A stretch of DNA of 64,000 bases from Sneathiella limimaris (GCF_012932565.1 NZ_JABBYJ010000001.1:2542001-2606000), one strand, 5' to 3'; positions 8,996 through 20,840 are shown, counted from the stretch's first letter. Numbers and translations: made by a program. Notes: generated from the sequence alone by a model not told the origin.

Positions 8996-9469
8996 CTAAT
9001 TCTTCAAATTCAAAAAACTTGGGAAATAGACATGTTGGGGTAATCTCACCCAATTTCTTAAATTTAAAGCGAGGTCCTCGTCAGAAGCCTCAAAAGCTTT
9101 AAATTGAACAACCAAACCACTAAAGGAACTGGCAAGATATTTTAGGATATTGTGATCAAGGCGATCCTCTAGGATCATGGCATGCCGATGTGGTCCAACA
9201 ACATTTTTTTCAGCATGTAGTTTATCGACAAATGCCTGGGCTTCTTTCACGGTCAGTTCAACTTCAACACCACGCAAATCGATAATGCGGTTTAAATTTG
9301 GTCTATGTTGAGGGACGCTTCTGATATATTCCGCCCGCTGCAGGAGTATTTCGCCGTTCACATAGTCAAAATGTTTAACGAATAGGCAACCGGTATCTTC
9401 GGCGATTTCAAACTGAAATCCATCCAGAAAACTTGGCTTCTGATTTTGCTGCCGGAGCTTCCAAACCAT
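8996..9469 (-). CDS. Uncharacterised protein, paralogue of the gene at 8557-8994
   Basis: A 157-residue protein whose blocks align with its downstream neighbour: CLFVKHFDYVNGE, then IIDLRGVEVELTVKE, HRHAMILEDRLDHNILKYL, and WVRLPQHVYFPSF. Roughly a third of aligned positions look identical by eye in the conserved blocks, so the two arose by tandem duplication followed by divergence. No catalytic motif is obvious. The pair sits between coaX and rnj, interrupting what is otherwise a conserved housekeeping run. ATG start at 9469; a 200-base AT-rich stretch separates it from coaX, so it probably has its own promoter. Confidence 0.8.
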   Translation of the reverse strand: MVWKLRQQNQKPSFLDGFQFEIAEDTGCLFVKHFDYVNGEILLQRAEYIRSVPQHRPNLNRIIDLRGVEVELTVKEAQAFVDKLHAEKNVVGPHRHAMILEDRLDHNILKYLASSFSGLVVQFKAFEASDEDLALNLRNWVRLPQHVYFPSFLNLKN

Positions 9470-9677
9470 TCTACGCTTCCAACCTCACCTTAAGCTCTAG
9501 TCTACCTGTGCACACCCAACTTATGTAATAAATAAATTACAAAAATTAGTTTTAATTGTTTGTGCTCATATAAGAGAAAACACAGGTATAGTTTTGTGAA
9601 ATTGAAACTCCAGTGAAAAATCTATTGATTTTCAATTATTAGTCTTCAACTAGATAGGCCGGAATATTGTTCTAAAA

Positions 9678-10448
9678 TCAATTTTTATTCTTGTAAAAAA
9701 TTTCGACCAAACCAGACAATGTCAGATCCTTATCAATAATATCTATCGAATCTGTACCTTTTGAAAACAAACTGGCGAGCCCACCGGTAGCGATAGTTTT
9801 CAATTCTCCACCATATTCAGCTTTCATTCTCTGAATAAGGCCTTCCACCATGGAAACATAACCCCAAAAAATACCGGATTGCATGCAGGTAACTGTATTT
9901 TTGCCAATGACCCGATCAGGACGCTCAACGGCAATTCGGGGAAGTTTGGCAGCTGCTGAGTGAAGAGCATCCAAACTCAAATTGACACCTGGCGCAATAA
10001 TACCTCCAGCGTAGTTTCCATTACTATCCACAACATCAAGAGTAGTCGCCGTCCCAAAATCAATAACGATGAGAGGCCCGCCATATTTGGAATGTGCAGC
10101 AACTGCATCAACAAGCCGGTCTGCCCCTGCCTCTTTCGGGTTATCAATTTGCGGAACCATTCCCAGATCCACATCTGGATCGCCGATAACAAGCGGCGTG
10201 CAGTTGAAATATCGCTTGCAAAGGCCGATCAAGTTAAAGAGAGCGCCAGGAACCACGGTCCCAATAATGACATCTTTGATATCTGATACACGAAGTTCAT
10301 CAATCGCCATCGCCTGACTGAGCCAAACTCCATATTCTTCTGCGGTGCGTGAAGCAGAGGTCGCAATTCGCCATTCTTTGACGAGACTTTTCCCTGAAAA
10401 AGCAGCGAACGTAATATTGGTATTGCCCACGTCAATTGCTAACAACAT
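9678..10448 (-). CDS. coaX: Type III pantothenate kinase
   Basis: Phosphorylates pantothenate, the first step of coenzyme A synthesis. The 256-residue protein belongs to the ASKHA superfamily: phosphate 1 motif DVGNTNITFA at the N-terminus, GADRLVDAVAAH, and the second nucleotide motif IDFGTATTLDVV with GGIIAPGVNLS. Type III enzymes are insensitive to CoA feedback and need a monovalent cation. It follows birA by 35 bases, the common alphaproteobacterial order nuoN-birA-coaX. Confidence 0.95.
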   Translation of the reverse strand: MLLAIDVGNTNITFAAFSGKSLVKEWRIATSASRTAEEYGVWLSQAMAIDELRVSDIKDVIIGTVVPGALFNLIGLCKRYFNCTPLVIGDPDVDLGMVPQIDNPKEAGADRLVDAVAAHSKYGGPLIVIDFGTATTLDVVDSNGNYAGGIIAPGVNLSLDALHSAAAKLPRIAVERPDRVIGKNTVTCMQSGIFWGYVSMVEGLIQRMKAEYGGELKTIATGGLASLFSKGTDSIDIIDKDLTLSGLVEIFYKNKN

Positions 10449-10483
10449 GCTTACACCTCAATAGATATTCTTTGTTCTTATTA

Positions 10484-11260
10484 TTATTTATAGGTTGGCA
10501 GGAATACTTCCCCTGCTGTCACCAGTCTTGTAGAGCCGTCAGGGAGTGTCAAGACTAATGCACCGTTTTCATCCATTCCGCTGAAAACCCCTTCAAACTG
10601 TTCATTTGAAAGTCTGACGGTGACAGGACCACCAACGCCGGAGGCACGTGCCAGCCATCGCTGACGTATTGGAGAAAAGCCTTCCTGTTTCCAGAGTTGA
10701 TATAGCTGCAACAGATTATCTAAATAGGACTTTAAAAGTTGATCTGTTGTCAGCTTCGCACCCACTTCTTCCAGCGAAATCGCGGGTAAACCGTCAGTTA
10801 CTTTTGGATAATGACGAATGTTAATACCTGTCCCAATGATTAACCAATCAAGACGACCGTCATTATTGCTTCGGCTCTCAAGAAGAATTCCAGCCGTTTT
10901 CCGACCATTTATCAGAAGATCATTGGGCCACTTTACAGCCAAATCAATGGATTCAGGTAAATATGGCTTTAGGGCGTCGAATAATGCGACAGCTACTAAG
11001 AAAGAAAGTTTTGCGCCTTCAACAGCGGAAACATTTGGTCTCAATAAAACCGAACAATAGAGGTTGCCTTCAGGGCTTGTCCATTGCCGCCCCCGCCGTC
11101 CTACACCGCTTTCTTGCTTTAACGCCCAGATAACTTGCCCTTCAGATGCCCCCTCGTCTGCAAGTTTTCTTGCAGCCAAGTTTGTGCTGTCGATTGTTTG
11201 AAAGGCTGTAAGGGTAAAGAAGGACGGCAAATCAATGCCGTCCGTCAAATTATAGCTCAC
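10484..11260 (-). CDS. birA: Biotin--[acetyl-CoA-carboxylase] ligase
   Basis: Joins biotin to the carrier protein of acetyl-CoA carboxylase and other carboxylases through biotinyl-AMP. The 258-residue protein has the catalytic loop GVGRRGRQWTSPEGNLY and KWPNDLLINGRKTAGIL, then a small C-terminal beta domain. There is no N-terminal helix-turn-helix domain, so unlike E. coli BirA it should not act as the biotin operon repressor. The GTG start overlaps the nuoN stop (GTGA), coupling it to the complex I operon. Confidence 0.93.
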   Translation of the reverse strand: MSYNLTDGIDLPSFFTLTAFQTIDSTNLAARKLADEGASEGQVIWALKQESGVGRRGRQWTSPEGNLYCSVLLRPNVSAVEGAKLSFLVAVALFDALKPYLPESIDLAVKWPNDLLINGRKTAGILLESRSNNDGRLDWLIIGTGINIRHYPKVTDGLPAISLEEVGAKLTTDQLLKSYLDNLLQLYQLWKQEGFSPIRQRWLARASGVGGPVTVRLSNEQFEGVFSGMDENGALVLTLPDGSTRLVTAGEVFLPTYK

Positions 11261-12693
11261 TGGAACAGAACGCTTGCTGCGGCGCTTGCACTGTCTGTCA
11301 ATGGTGATGGATATGCGACAAAGAAGACAACGAACAATCCGGTCACAACCATAATCGTCGCCAGGGACTTGGTCATCGGCTCAAAGCCTTCTGCAGCTTC
11401 ATCAAAATACATAATCTTAACGATGCGGATGTAATAGAAAGCACCCACAACTGAGGTCACAAGGCCGATAATTGCCAAAGGATACAGTCCTGCATCGATA
11501 GCCGCTACGAAGACGTAGAATTTACCAAAAAAACCTGCCAATGGCGGAATACCAGCCAAACTGAACATAAAGACCATCAAGACAAATGCCATGAACGGGT
11601 TGCTTTTCCCAAGACCAGCAAGTTCAGAAATATCTTCAACCATACCCTCTTTCTGGCGCATGGAAAGGATAATGGCAAAGGTACCGATATTCATGATCAC
11701 ATAAATGGTCATGTAAATCAGAACACCGCGAACACCGGCTTCACTCCCGGCGGCAAGTCCGACGAGTGCATATCCAATATGTCCAATGGACGAATATGCC
11801 ATCAAACGTTTGATGTTCTTTTGATTGATTGCCGCAAAAGCACCCAGGATCATAGACGCGATAGAGACAAACACTATGATTTGCTGCCACTGATCAACCA
11901 TATCACCGAAGGGCATGATAAAGGCCCGAATGAAGAGTGCCATACCGGCAATTTTTGGAGCAGCTGCAAAGAAGGCTGTTACAGGTGTGGGAACCCCTTC
12001 ATAGACATCAGGTGTCCACATATGGAATGGAACCGCAGATACTTTGAATGCAAGTCCCGCAATCAGGAAGACAATCCCTACCAGCAATCCAAGCCCCACG
12101 GTCTCTTCCGCAGAAATTGCATTGGCGATGAGATCGAAGTTGGTTGTTCCTGTAAATCCGTAAATCAACGAACAACCATAAAGCAACATACCGGATGAGA
12201 GGGCCCCAAGAACAAAGTATTTAAGACCGGCTTCCGTCGCACGGGTGCTATCCCGCCGAATTGCTGCTGTGACATAAAGCGACAAGCTCATCAGTTCGAT
12301 ACCTAAATATAAAGACATCAAATCGTGAGCGGAGATCATGACCATCATACCGAGTGAGGCGATCACAATCAGAACCGGAAACTCAAAGCGGTTGATTTTT
12401 TCCCGCTTGATAAAATCCATGCTCATGATGATAGCAACGGCTGAACAGCCGAGTGCCAGGATCTTCATGAAAACACCGAATGTATCAACCCGGTAAAGAT
12501 CCGAGAAGCTCGTACGTGTTCCCTCTTCTCCCAAAAGGACAAGAATTCCAGCAATGATCAGAACTGCAACAGACAACCATGAAACCGGCTGTAAGGCGTT
12601 TTCTTTCTTGAAAACACCAATCATCAACAGGGCCATTGCGGCAATGGCGAGAAAGATTTCCGCTGAAGCAATTGAAAATTCAGGCATACCCAT
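11257..12693 (-). CDS. nuoN: NADH-quinone oxidoreductase subunit N
   Basis: Antiporter-like membrane subunit of respiratory complex I. The 478-residue protein has about 14 membrane helices and the Mrp-type proton-translocation residues: the conserved Glu in YLGIELMSLSLYV and the Lys in FKVSAVPFHMWTPDVYEGVP and KNIKRLMAYSSIGHIGY. It is the last nuo gene; its end overlaps the birA start by 4 bases. A Shine-Dalgarno sequence (AGGTAGG) precedes the ATG. Confidence 0.96.
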   Translation of the reverse strand: MGMPEFSIASAEIFLAIAAMALLMIGVFKKENALQPVSWLSVAVLIIAGILVLLGEEGTRTSFSDLYRVDTFGVFMKILALGCSAVAIIMSMDFIKREKINRFEFPVLIVIASLGMMVMISAHDLMSLYLGIELMSLSLYVTAAIRRDSTRATEAGLKYFVLGALSSGMLLYGCSLIYGFTGTTNFDLIANAISAEETVGLGLLVGIVFLIAGLAFKVSAVPFHMWTPDVYEGVPTPVTAFFAAAPKIAGMALFIRAFIMPFGDMVDQWQQIIVFVSIASMILGAFAAINQKNIKRLMAYSSIGHIGYALVGLAAGSEAGVRGVLIYMTIYVIMNIGTFAIILSMRQKEGMVEDISELAGLGKSNPFMAFVLMVFMFSLAGIPPLAGFFGKFYVFVAAIDAGLYPLAIIGLVTSVVGAFYYIRIVKIMYFDEAAEGFEPMTKSLATIMVVTGLFVVFFVAYPSPLTDSASAAASVLFQ

Positions 12694-12707
12694 TTTTCAA
12701 AACCTAC

Positions 12708-14219
12708 CTATTTAGCCGCATGCATTGTTGATTTGACCAGTTCCATAGATGCTGCATGTTGATCCATCAGGTTTGTAACCGACGCATGCATAACATCCAG
12801 GAATGGGTCCGGATAGACACCGATCCAAAGGGCAACAAGGATCAGTGGAACGAAGATTGCGATTTCCCGTTTGCTAACATCCAGCATGGCCTTGACGTCC
12901 TCTTTAACAAGTTCACCAAAAACCACTCGGCGGTAAAGCCAAAGGCTATATGCTGCGCCCAGGATCACGCCAGTTGTCGCAAGTGCTGCCGTCCAGGTAT
13001 CAACCTGGTAAACACCCACAAGGATCAGGAATTCACCGACAAAACCGCTCGTCCCTGGAAGGCCAATGGTTGCCATGGTGAAGAACATAAAAATCACGGC
13101 GTATTTCGGCATGTTATGGACAAGGCCGCCGTAGCGAGAAATTTCCCGAGTATGTAGTCGGTCGTAGACCACACCGACGCAGAGGAACAAGGCACCTGAA
13201 ACGATACCATGACTGATCATCTGCAGGATACTTCCTTCAAGTCCCTGTTGGGTGAAAGTGAAGATCCCGATAGTGATGAAGCCCATATGCGCAACTGAAG
13301 AATAGGCAATCAGCTTTTTCATGTCTTTTTGCACAAGCGCGACCAAAGAGGTATAAATAATCGCGACAACGCTCAAACCAAAAACAAGCGGTGTAAAATA
13401 TTCAGAGGCCTCTGGGAACATGGGAAGAGAGAACCTGAGTAGTCCATATCCCCCCATTTTCAAAAGAACACCTGCCAAAATTACAGAACCTGCTGTTGGC
13501 GCCTGCACGTGAGCGTCCGGCAACCAGGTATGTACTGGCCACATCGGAACCTTCACTGCGAAGGAAGCGAAGAACGCGAGCCACAACCACAACTGTAGAT
13601 GACTGTCAAAGTCTGTTGCCATCAAGGTTGGGATATCAGTTGTTCCGGCAATCATATACATGGTGATCATGGCTGCCAGCATGAGAACTGAGCCGATCAG
13701 TGTATAAAGGAAGAACTTAAAGCTGGCATAAACACGGTTTGCACCACCCCAGATCCCGATAATCAGGAACATTGGGATCAAGCCTGCTTCAAAGAACAGG
13801 TAGAACAAAACCATATCCAGTGCGCAGAAAACACCAATCATCAGTGTTTCCATGAACAGGAAAGCAATCATGTATTCACGAACGCGAACTGTGATGGCGT
13901 TCCAGCTAGCCAGAATACAAAGTGGCATCAGGAAGGTTGTCAGGATGATGAACAGCATGGAAATGCCATCTACACCCATGTGATAATTAATTCCGCCGCC
14001 TAGCCATTCTGCTTTTTCAACGAACTGGAAACCAGCCTGACTGTTGTCAAAGTTAATCCAGATCAGCAGTGAAATCGCAAAAGTAGCGAGCGTTGTCCAC
14101 AAGGCTACTTGACGAGCGTTTCTTGCAGCTACCTCCTCTTTTCCGCCTGTTACCAGGATCAGAAGTGCGCCGACAAGCGGCAGGAAGGTCACGTATGAGA
14201 GAATATTCCAATCAAGCAT
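12708..14219 (-). CDS. nuoM: NADH-quinone oxidoreductase subunit M
   Basis: Second antiporter-like subunit of the complex I membrane arm, 503 residues and about 14 helices. Key regions: [17 protein letters not shown] with the channel Glu, [19 protein letters not shown] with the conserved Lys, and [18 protein letters not shown]. The ATG overlaps the stop of nuoL by one base (TGATG). The gene lies between nuoL and nuoN in the standard order. Confidence 0.97.
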   Translation of the reverse strand: MLDWNILSYVTFLPLVGALLILVTGGKEEVAARNARQVALWTTLATFAISLLIWINFDNSQAGFQFVEKAEWLGGGINYHMGVDGISMLFIILTTFLMPLCILASWNAITVRVREYMIAFLFMETLMIGVFCALDMVLFYLFFEAGLIPMFLIIGIWGGANRVYASFKFFLYTLIGSVLMLAAMITMYMIAGTTDIPTLMATDFDSHLQLWLWLAFFASFAVKVPMWPVHTWLPDAHVQAPTAGSVILAGVLLKMGGYGLLRFSLPMFPEASEYFTPLVFGLSVVAIIYTSLVALVQKDMKKLIAYSSVAHMGFITIGIFTFTQQGLEGSILQMISHGIVSGALFLCVGVVYDRLHTREISRYGGLVHNMPKYAVIFMFFTMATIGLPGTSGFVGEFLILVGVYQVDTWTAALATTGVILGAAYSLWLYRRVVFGELVKEDVKAMLDVSKREIAIFVPLILVALWIGVYPDPFLDVMHASVTNLMDQHAASMELVKSTMHAAK

Positions 14220-16156
14220 CAGTGGCCACCACCTACGAGGAAGTAATAGGAAACGAAGGCTGCAACACCAATCATCATGGCGAAGGCATAGTGATATACA
14301 TATCCGCTTTGCAGCATTGAGGCCCGTTTGGCCAGATCAACGACCCGCGCGGCAATTCCATTTGGTCCCAGACCATCAATGATTTTGCCATCGCCAATTG
14401 TCCATAGTTTGGATCCAATCCATTTGGATGGACGGACGAAGACGTAATCATAGAGCTCATCAAAGTACCATTTATTCAGCAGGAACTGGTAAAGAGCAGA
14501 ATGTGTTTTCGCAAGCTGTACAGGAATGTCCGGACGACGGATATACATGTTCCAGGAAACCAGGAACCCGACAGCACCCGCAATAATAGGCAACGCAATT
14601 ACCCATGTAGGCGGATGATGGAAGTCTTCCATAATCGAATTTCCATCGCGGAAGAAAATCGCACCGTTCCAGAACTCTTCGTAATGAGATCCAATAAAGT
14701 AAGGGGCAAAGACCGCACCTGCGAGCAGTGCACCCACAGCCAAGACATACAGCGGGAACAGCATCACAAAGGGGCTTTCATGCACATGATGCATAACCTC
14801 TTCATCTGCACGAGGTTCCCCATGGAATGTCATGAAGACCAAGCGCCAGCTGTAGAAAGCAGTCAACACAGCCGCAATCACACCGCACCAGAAGGCATAT
14901 TCACCAACACCAGGACCAAAAGCGTATGCAGCCTCAATCACAGCATCTTTAGAATAGAAACCGGAAAGGAATGGGAAGCCTGTCAAAGCCAGGGTTCCGA
15001 TCATCATCATCACGTAAGTGATTTTGATGTGTTTCCAAAGACCGCCCATTTTTCGCATGTCTTGCTCATCGGAAACTGCGTGAATGACAGACCCTGAACC
15101 AAGGAACAGCAACGCTTTAAAGAACGCATGGGTAAAGAGATGGAAAATCGCCACAGGATAAGCACCGACACCAATGGCGAAGAACATATAACCAAGCTGT
15201 GAACAGGTTGAATACGCGATCACACGTTTGATGTCATTCTGCACAAGGCCGATCGTTGCTGCGAACAGCGCAGTCGACGCCCCAATTACCGTTACAAACG
15301 CAAGAGCCGTTGGGGAGAATTCGAAAATGGGCGAACAGCGGGCAACCATAAAGACACCTGCGGTCACCATCGTTGCTGCGTGGATAAGGGCAGACACTGG
15401 GGTCGGACCCTCCATCGCATCAGGAAGCCATGTGTGCAAGCCAAGCTGTGCAGACTTACCCATAGCACCCAAGAAGAGCAGCAAACAAATCGTTGTCAGA
15501 ATATCCACTTCATAGCCAAGGAAGTTAAAGGTCTTACCCGCTTCGCTTCCAGCAGCTGCGAAAACAGTGTCGAAGCTGATGGAATCAAATACTAGGTAGA
15601 TCGCCATAATCCCGAGGGCAAAACCAAAGTCACCCACACGGTTGACCACAAAGGCTTTCATGGACGCCGCATTGGCTGATGGTTTTTTAAACCAGAAACC
15701 GATCAGTAGGTAACTGGCAAGACCCACGCCTTCCCAGCCGAAATACATCTGCAGGAAGTTGTCTGAGGTCACCAGCATCAGCATGGCAAATGTGAAGAGT
15801 GACAGATACGCCATAAACCGAGGTTTATGCTGATCATGTGACATATAGCCGATTGAGTAGATATGAACGAGGGCCGAAACCGTGTTCACCACAACAAGCA
15901 TAACCGCTGTAAGACTATCAATCCGCAGGCTCCAACTCACGTCAAAGCTGCCAGAGCTAATCCATGTGAATAGTGTGACAATTTCAGCCTGACCGCCGAA
16001 AGTTACCTTAAAGAAGGCCACCCAAGATAAGATCGCACTAATAGCTACAGCACCGGAGGTTACAATCTGGCTACCGCGATCTTTGAGTTGTTTCTGGCCG
16101 AGCCCAGCTATCAAGGCTGCCAAAAGCGGAAGGAATACAATGAGGACGTACATCAT
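14219..16156 (-). CDS. nuoL: NADH-quinone oxidoreductase subunit L
   Basis: Distal antiporter-like subunit of complex I, 645 residues, with about 16 helices and the long lateral helix that ties the membrane arm together. Conserved stretches include [49 protein letters not shown] (split by the channel His and Lys residues) and [19 protein letters not shown]. The N-terminus starts with hydrophobic [18 protein letters not shown]. It lies 11 bases behind nuoK. Confidence 0.97.
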   Translation of the reverse strand: MMYVLIVFLPLLAALIAGLGQKQLKDRGSQIVTSGAVAISAILSWVAFFKVTFGGQAEIVTLFTWISSGSFDVSWSLRIDSLTAVMLVVVNTVSALVHIYSIGYMSHDQHKPRFMAYLSLFTFAMLMLVTSDNFLQMYFGWEGVGLASYLLIGFWFKKPSANAASMKAFVVNRVGDFGFALGIMAIYLVFDSISFDTVFAAAGSEAGKTFNFLGYEVDILTTICLLLFLGAMGKSAQLGLHTWLPDAMEGPTPVSALIHAATMVTAGVFMVARCSPIFEFSPTALAFVTVIGASTALFAATIGLVQNDIKRVIAYSTCSQLGYMFFAIGVGAYPVAIFHLFTHAFFKALLFLGSGSVIHAVSDEQDMRKMGGLWKHIKITYVMMMIGTLALTGFPFLSGFYSKDAVIEAAYAFGPGVGEYAFWCGVIAAVLTAFYSWRLVFMTFHGEPRADEEVMHHVHESPFVMLFPLYVLAVGALLAGAVFAPYFIGSHYEEFWNGAIFFRDGNSIMEDFHHPPTWVIALPIIAGAVGFLVSWNMYIRRPDIPVQLAKTHSALYQFLLNKWYFDELYDYVFVRPSKWIGSKLWTIGDGKIIDGLGPNGIAARVVDLAKRASMLQSGYVYHYAFAMMIGVAAFVSYYFLVGGGH

Positions 16157-16167
16157 GGTTTTGAGCC

Positions 16168-16482
16168 TTAGCCTTTCATGTGATGGATGTCCTCAACCGC
16201 AATTGTTCCGCGGTTTCGGAAGTAAACAACAAGGATTGCAAGGCCAATTGCGGCCTCACCAGCAGCAACTGTCAGAATGAACAAGGCAAAGATCTGCCCC
16301 ACGAGATCATTCAAGAAAGTCGAAAACGCAACCAGGTTAATATTAACCGCCAGAAGCATCAGTTCGATCGACATCAAAATAACAATCACATTCTTTCGGT
16401 TCAAAAAGATCCCGAAAATACCCATGGTCAGCAGGATGGCTGACAGGGTCAGGTAATGTCCCAATCCAATTTCCATCATCAA
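16168..16482 (-). CDS. nuoK: NADH-quinone oxidoreductase subunit K
   Basis: Small membrane subunit (104 residues, three helices) that helps form the proton path next to NuoJ. It shows the two buried glutamates of the family in [17 protein letters not shown] and [17 protein letters not shown]. It is located 5 bases after nuoJ, and its length matches the family. Confidence 0.97.
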   Translation of the reverse strand: MMMEIGLGHYLTLSAILLTMGIFGIFLNRKNVIVILMSIELMLLAVNINLVAFSTFLNDLVGQIFALFILTVAAGEAAIGLAILVVYFRNRGTIAVEDIHHMKG

Positions 16483-16487
16483 CCTCC

Positions 16488-17102
16488 TTACACACCTTGG
16501 CCAGGTTCAACTTTACGAACCTGCATTGAGTCTTCAGGACGGCGATAAACCTGATCAGCAATCACCTGTTTCTTAACACCAGGCCGTTGACGATGTGTCA
16601 GGACAATAGCGCCAATCATCGCGACCAGCAGGATCATGCCCGCAGCCTGGAATAGATACACATACTGTGTATAGAGCAGACCGCCGATCTGTTCAGTGTT
16701 TGTCTTGTCTCCAAGATCTGCAGCAGGCGCAGCGCCCATCTGTAAAGCTTCAGGGGACAGATGCCAGCCGCCAACAACAAGGATCAGCTCGATCATCAGG
16801 ATCAACCCGATAAGAGCACCAATTGGCAGATACTGTAAAAAGCCCTGACGCAATTCGGAGAAGTTGATATCCAGCATCATCACGACGAACAGGAACAGAA
16901 CTGCAACGGCACCCACATACACCACAACCAAAATCATGGCGATGAATTCGGCCCCTAGGAGGACGAATAGAGCCGCAGAGTTAAAGAATGCCAGGATAAG
17001 AAACAGTACGGAATGTACCGGGTTCTTGGACGCAATCACCATAAAGGCCGAAGCGACCGTCAAAGCTGCAAATAGATAGAACGCGAGCGTTGCAATAATC
17101 AT
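16488..17102 (-). CDS. nuoJ: NADH-quinone oxidoreductase subunit J
   Basis: Membrane subunit of complex I with five predicted helices and 204 residues. The segment [30 protein letters not shown] (read as two adjoining blocks) contains the conserved tyrosine and pi-bulge region that links quinone chemistry to proton pumping. The C-terminus ([20 protein letters not shown]) is hydrophilic. A 65-base gap separates it from nuoI. Confidence 0.96.
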   Translation of the reverse strand: MIIATLAFYLFAALTVASAFMVIASKNPVHSVLFLILAFFNSAALFVLLGAEFIAMILVVVYVGAVAVLFLFVVMMLDINFSELRQGFLQYLPIGALIGLILMIELILVVGGWHLSPEALQMGAAPAADLGDKTNTEQIGGLLYTQYVYLFQAAGMILLVAMIGAIVLTHRQRPGVKKQVIADQVYRRPEDSMQVRKVEPGQGV

Positions 17103-17167
17103 TTCAATGCCCCCTTCTTCTTCGCAGTCTGTTGTTTGATCTTAAGATCCACTTTTCTCATCCTATC

Positions 17168-17656
17168 TTATCTGTATGGCGTATCGGCGTTCAGGTTTTG
17201 AGCAATTTCCTGCTCCCACCGATCTCCGTTGGATAATAACTTGTGCTTATCGTAGAAAAGCTCTTCGCGAGTTTCTGTGGCGAACTCAAAGTTCGGCCCT
17301 TCAACAATTGCATCAACCGGGCAAGCTTCCTGACAGAAACCACAGTAAATGCATTTCGTCATGTCGATGTCGTAACGGGTCGTCCGACGGCTGCCATCCT
17401 CGCGAGGTTCCGCATCAATGGTAATCGCCAGAGCCGGACAAGCTGCCTCACACAATTTACAGGCAATGCAGCGTTCCTCACCATTTGCATAACGACGAAG
17501 CGCATGTTCACCACGAAAGCGTGGGCTCAACGGTCCTTTTTCATAAGGATAGTTGATGGTCGCCTTGGTCTTGAACATGTAGCTGAAGGTCTTCGCCATT
17601 CCCACTACAATCTCCCCAAGGAGCAAGCTTCTTGCTTGTTTATCTATAAAGCCCAT
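17168..17656 (-). CDS. nuoI: NADH-quinone oxidoreductase subunit I
   Basis: Ferredoxin-like subunit carrying two 4Fe-4S clusters (N6a, N6b). Motifs [12 protein letters not shown] and [12 protein letters not shown] are present, together with [21 protein letters not shown] place the start at the ATG at 17656 ([15 protein letters not shown]), giving the usual 162 residues. A start at 17698 would add 14 residues ([14 protein letters not shown]) not seen in the family as I know it. It lies between nuoH and nuoJ. Confidence 0.95.
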   Translation of the reverse strand: MGFIDKQARSLLLGEIVVGMAKTFSYMFKTKATINYPYEKGPLSPRFRGEHALRRYANGEERCIACKLCEAACPALAITIDAEPREDGSRRTTRYDIDMTKCIYCGFCQEACPVDAIVEGPNFEFATETREELFYDKHKLLSNGDRWEQEIAQNLNADTPYR

Positions 17657-17735
17657 ATCAAAACAGCCTTTTACTTCAGTTTCGGCTTCCCATCTCAATT
17701 CAGAAGAGAAGCCAGTTTTCAGTTATCACCTTCCC

Positions 17736-18758
17736 TTAAGCAGGAAGAAGATCAAATCCGACGAGTACGCCTGCTGTCAGCACCACCCAGAAGAGGGAGA
17801 ACGGCAGGAAGACTTTCCAACCCAAACGCATCAACTGGTCATACCGATAACGAGGCAGCGTAGCGCGTACCCAAATAAAGACGAACAGTAGTGCCGCAAC
17901 CTTAAGACCAAACCAGATCACGCCTGGGATCATGTTGAAAGGTGCGATATCAACAGGCGGCAACCAGCCACCCAGGAAGAGGATCGCGCACATACCGCTC
18001 ATCAGGATCATGTTCATGTATTCACCCAGGAAGAACAGGGCGAATGCCATTGATGAATACTCAGTCTGATAACCCGCAACCAGCTCTGCTTCAGATTCAG
18101 GTAGGTCAAACGGATGGCGGTTTGTTTCAGCCAAGATCGAGACGAAGAAGATAATGAACATTGGGAAATGGGGAATGAAATACCATCCCAACAAACCACC
18201 GCCGTCCTGAGCCCGTACGATATCAGAGAGGTTCAAAGATCCAACAGTGAGCAGAACGGTAATGATCACGAAACCAATGGAAACTTCGTAAGAAACCATC
18301 TGCGCCGCTGAACGAAGCGCACCAAGGAATGGATACCGAGAGTTTGACGCCCAACCGGAAATGATGATGCCATAAACCCCAAGAGAGGAAATCGCGAACA
18401 GGTAGAGAATACCAACATTGATGTCAGCCAGAACCCAACCTTCATCAAAAGGAATTACCGCCCAAGCAATCAATGCCAACAAGAAGGTAATCATTGGCGC
18501 CAGAAGGAACAGAAACTTATTCGCACCAGTTGGAATAATTGTTTCCTTGAAGAATAGTTTTGCACCATCCGCCAAAGGTTGCAGAAGACCGTAGAAACCA
18601 ACAACGTTTGGTCCTTTGCGCATCTGCATAGCGCCCATAACTTTACGTTCGTAAAGTGTGAGATATGCCATCGCAACCAGCATCGGGACAACAATCAGGA
18701 GGATTTTTCCAACAATGATCAGCGTCGGCAGCAGATATTGATCCCAGAACTCAACCAT
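17736..18758 (-). CDS. nuoH: NADH-quinone oxidoreductase subunit H
   Basis: Membrane subunit forming the quinone chamber with NuoB and NuoD. It has about eight helices and 340 residues from the ATG at 18758 ([14 protein letters not shown]). This start is preceded by GAGGGGA and overlaps nuoG by 8 bases; the longer frame to 18821 lies inside nuoG and lacks support. Family motifs: [40 protein letters not shown] and [17 protein letters not shown]. Confidence 0.96.
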   Translation of the reverse strand: MVEFWDQYLLPTLIIVGKILLIVVPMLVAMAYLTLYERKVMGAMQMRKGPNVVGFYGLLQPLADGAKLFFKETIIPTGANKFLFLLAPMITFLLALIAWAVIPFDEGWVLADINVGILYLFAISSLGVYGIIISGWASNSRYPFLGALRSAAQMVSYEVSIGFVIITVLLTVGSLNLSDIVRAQDGGGLLGWYFIPHFPMFIIFFVSILAETNRHPFDLPESEAELVAGYQTEYSSMAFALFFLGEYMNMILMSGMCAILFLGGWLPPVDIAPFNMIPGVIWFGLKVAALLFVFIWVRATLPRYRYDQLMRLGWKVFLPFSLFWVVLTAGVLVGFDLLPA

Positions 18759-20814
18759 TTGTACCGGTCCCCTCTTCGCTAGCACTGTTAAAGGCAGCAC
18801 TGCATTCCGCCATGATACCACTGGCTCGCGAAATAATATTGGTCAGGTAATTATCTTTAATCGGTGAGACGAAAGGAGCCTCATCCAGATCACCGTCTTT
18901 TCCAAACGCGGTCCATTCAGCGGCAACAATTTCATCGATTGTTCCAAAATGAGGTGCAGCCTCAACCATCTTGGCCCGCAACTCAACAAGGCTATTGTAT
19001 GGAAGGGTTTTTTCCACTTTATCTGACAAAGCGCGCAGGATCGCCCAGTCTTCACGGGCATCACCTGGTGCATGGACAGCCTTGAAACCGCGTTGGACAC
19101 GACCTTCGGTATTAACCCAGGTTGCATCTTTTTCGGTGTAGGCAGCTCCTGGCAGAATAACGTCTGCAACATGAGCACCAGCTTCACCATGCGATCCCTG
19201 ATAAATCACAAACGCTTTCTCTAGCTTCGACGCATCAATTTCATCAGCGCCCAAAAGATAGACAACCTCTATATCACCAGAAGCCGCGCCATCCAGAATA
19301 CCGGCAATATCACGGCCACCTTCGCCCGGCACAAGGCCAAGATCCAAGCCCGCTACGCGGCCACCCGCTGTATGCAATACGTTAAAGCCATTCCATCCTT
19401 CAGAGATGAGACCAAAATCGTCTGCGATTTTCTTGCAAAGTGCGAGAACAGCATCACCATCATCGCGAGACAAGGCACCTTGGCCAACAATGATCATCGG
19501 TTTTTTGGCATCCTTCAAGGTCTTGGCGAATGAATGTTTACCATCCGCAACTTCCTTCAAGGTCTGCGCACCTGCTCCGAGATAGTCGTGCGCATAAGTC
19601 AGATCAGCCTCTTCTCCAATCAAAGCAATTGGGAAGTTACCGCGTTTCCAACGTTTGCGGATCCGGGCATTGATCAGGGAAGCCTCAACACGTGGATTGG
19701 ATCCAACAATCAGCAAAGCGTCTGCTTCATCAATACCAGCGATCGTGCTGTTGAAAATATAAGAAGCGCGATTGGACGCATCCAGTTTTGCACCGTCCTG
19801 ACGACAATCAACGCTGATGACTTCCAAGGCATCCATTAAGTCTTTCAGAGCTTTCTGGCTTTCGCCACAAGCCAGATCACCAGAAATGGCTCCGATTTTA
19901 GAAGCTTCAGTTCCTTTTAGCTTGTCCGCAACCACATCTAATGCTTCAGACCAGCCAACGGCTTGTAGCTTACCATCAACCCGAACATATGGTGTATCGA
20001 GGCGTTGACGTTTCAGTCCATCATAAGAGAAGCGAGATCTGTCTGAAAGCCACTCTTCATTGATATCTTCATTAAGGCGCGGCAAAACCCGCATGACTTC
20101 AGCGCCTTTGGAATCAATCCGGATATTGGCGCCAACCGCATCCAATACATCTACACTTTCCGTTTTGCGAAGCTCCCACGGACGAGCTGTGAAAGCATAA
20201 GGTTTTGATGTCAGTGCACCTACTGGGCAAAGATCAATGATATTTCCAGAAAGTTCAGAATTCAGGGCCTGCTCGAGATAAGTCACAATTTCTGTATTCT
20301 CACCACGATTAAGGGCACCAAGTTCACTTACACCTGCAACCTCTGTCGCAAAGCGAACACAACGCGTGCAGTGAATACACCTCGTCATGGTGGTCTTAAT
20401 CAAGGGCCCCATGTTTTTCTCTTTTACAGCCCGCTTACTTTCCAGATAGCGACTGTTACCAGAGCCATAATACATAGACTGATCTTGAAGATCACACTCA
20501 CCGCCCTGATCGCAAATTGGACAATCCAGAGGATGGTTGATCAGAAGGAACTCCATAGCCCCTTCCCGACCATTTTTCACTTTTTCTGTGTTGGTGTGAA
20601 TGACCATACCATCACCAGCCGGCATTGCGCAGGAGGCAACCAGCTTTGGTGCTTTTTCCATCTCCACCAGGCACATGCGGCAGTTACCCGCAATGGACAA
20701 GCGTTCATGGTAACAGAACCGTGGAATTTCCGCTCCAGCCTCTTCACAAGCCTGAAGAATTGTGGCTCCGTTTTCTACAGTGACTTCAACACCATCTACC
20801 GTAAGTGTCGGCAT
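18751..20814 (-). CDS. nuoG: NADH-quinone oxidoreductase subunit G
   Basis: Largest peripheral subunit (687 residues), carrying one 2Fe-2S and at least two 4Fe-4S clusters. N-terminal ferredoxin domain: [20 protein letters not shown]; then [14 protein letters not shown], and the H-x3-C type 4Fe-4S ligands in [15 protein letters not shown] and [15 protein letters not shown] molybdopterin-oxidoreductase-like domain follows but is redox inactive in the family. The C-terminus overlaps nuoH by 8 bases; nuoF ends 26 bases upstream. Confidence 0.96.
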   Translation of the reverse strand: MPTLTVDGVEVTVENGATILQACEEAGAEIPRFCYHERLSIAGNCRMCLVEMEKAPKLVASCAMPAGDGMVIHTNTEKVKNGREGAMEFLLINHPLDCPICDQGGECDLQDQSMYYGSGNSRYLESKRAVKEKNMGPLIKTTMTRCIHCTRCVRFATEVAGVSELGALNRGENTEIVTYLEQALNSELSGNIIDLCPVGALTSKPYAFTARPWELRKTESVDVLDAVGANIRIDSKGAEVMRVLPRLNEDINEEWLSDRSRFSYDGLKRQRLDTPYVRVDGKLQAVGWSEALDVVADKLKGTEASKIGAISGDLACGESQKALKDLMDALEVISVDCRQDGAKLDASNRASYIFNSTIAGIDEADALLIVGSNPRVEASLINARIRKRWKRGNFPIALIGEEADLTYAHDYLGAGAQTLKEVADGKHSFAKTLKDAKKPMIIVGQGALSRDDGDAVLALCKKIADDFGLISEGWNGFNVLHTAGGRVAGLDLGLVPGEGGRDIAGILDGAASGDIEVVYLLGADEIDASKLEKAFVIYQGSHGEAGAHVADVILPGAAYTEKDATWVNTEGRVQRGFKAVHAPGDAREDWAILRALSDKVEKTLPYNSLVELRAKMVEAAPHFGTIDEIVAAEWTAFGKDGDLDEAPFVSPIKDNYLTNIISRASGIMAECSAAFNSASEEGTGTNG

Positions 20815-20840
20815 TCTTCGCTCCTTAAGTAGCGTGCCAA

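Noticed and set aside
17243-17863. 206-codon plus-strand frame across the nuoI-nuoH junction
   Set aside because: Antisense to two certain genes, no ribosome-binding site and no recognisable motif.
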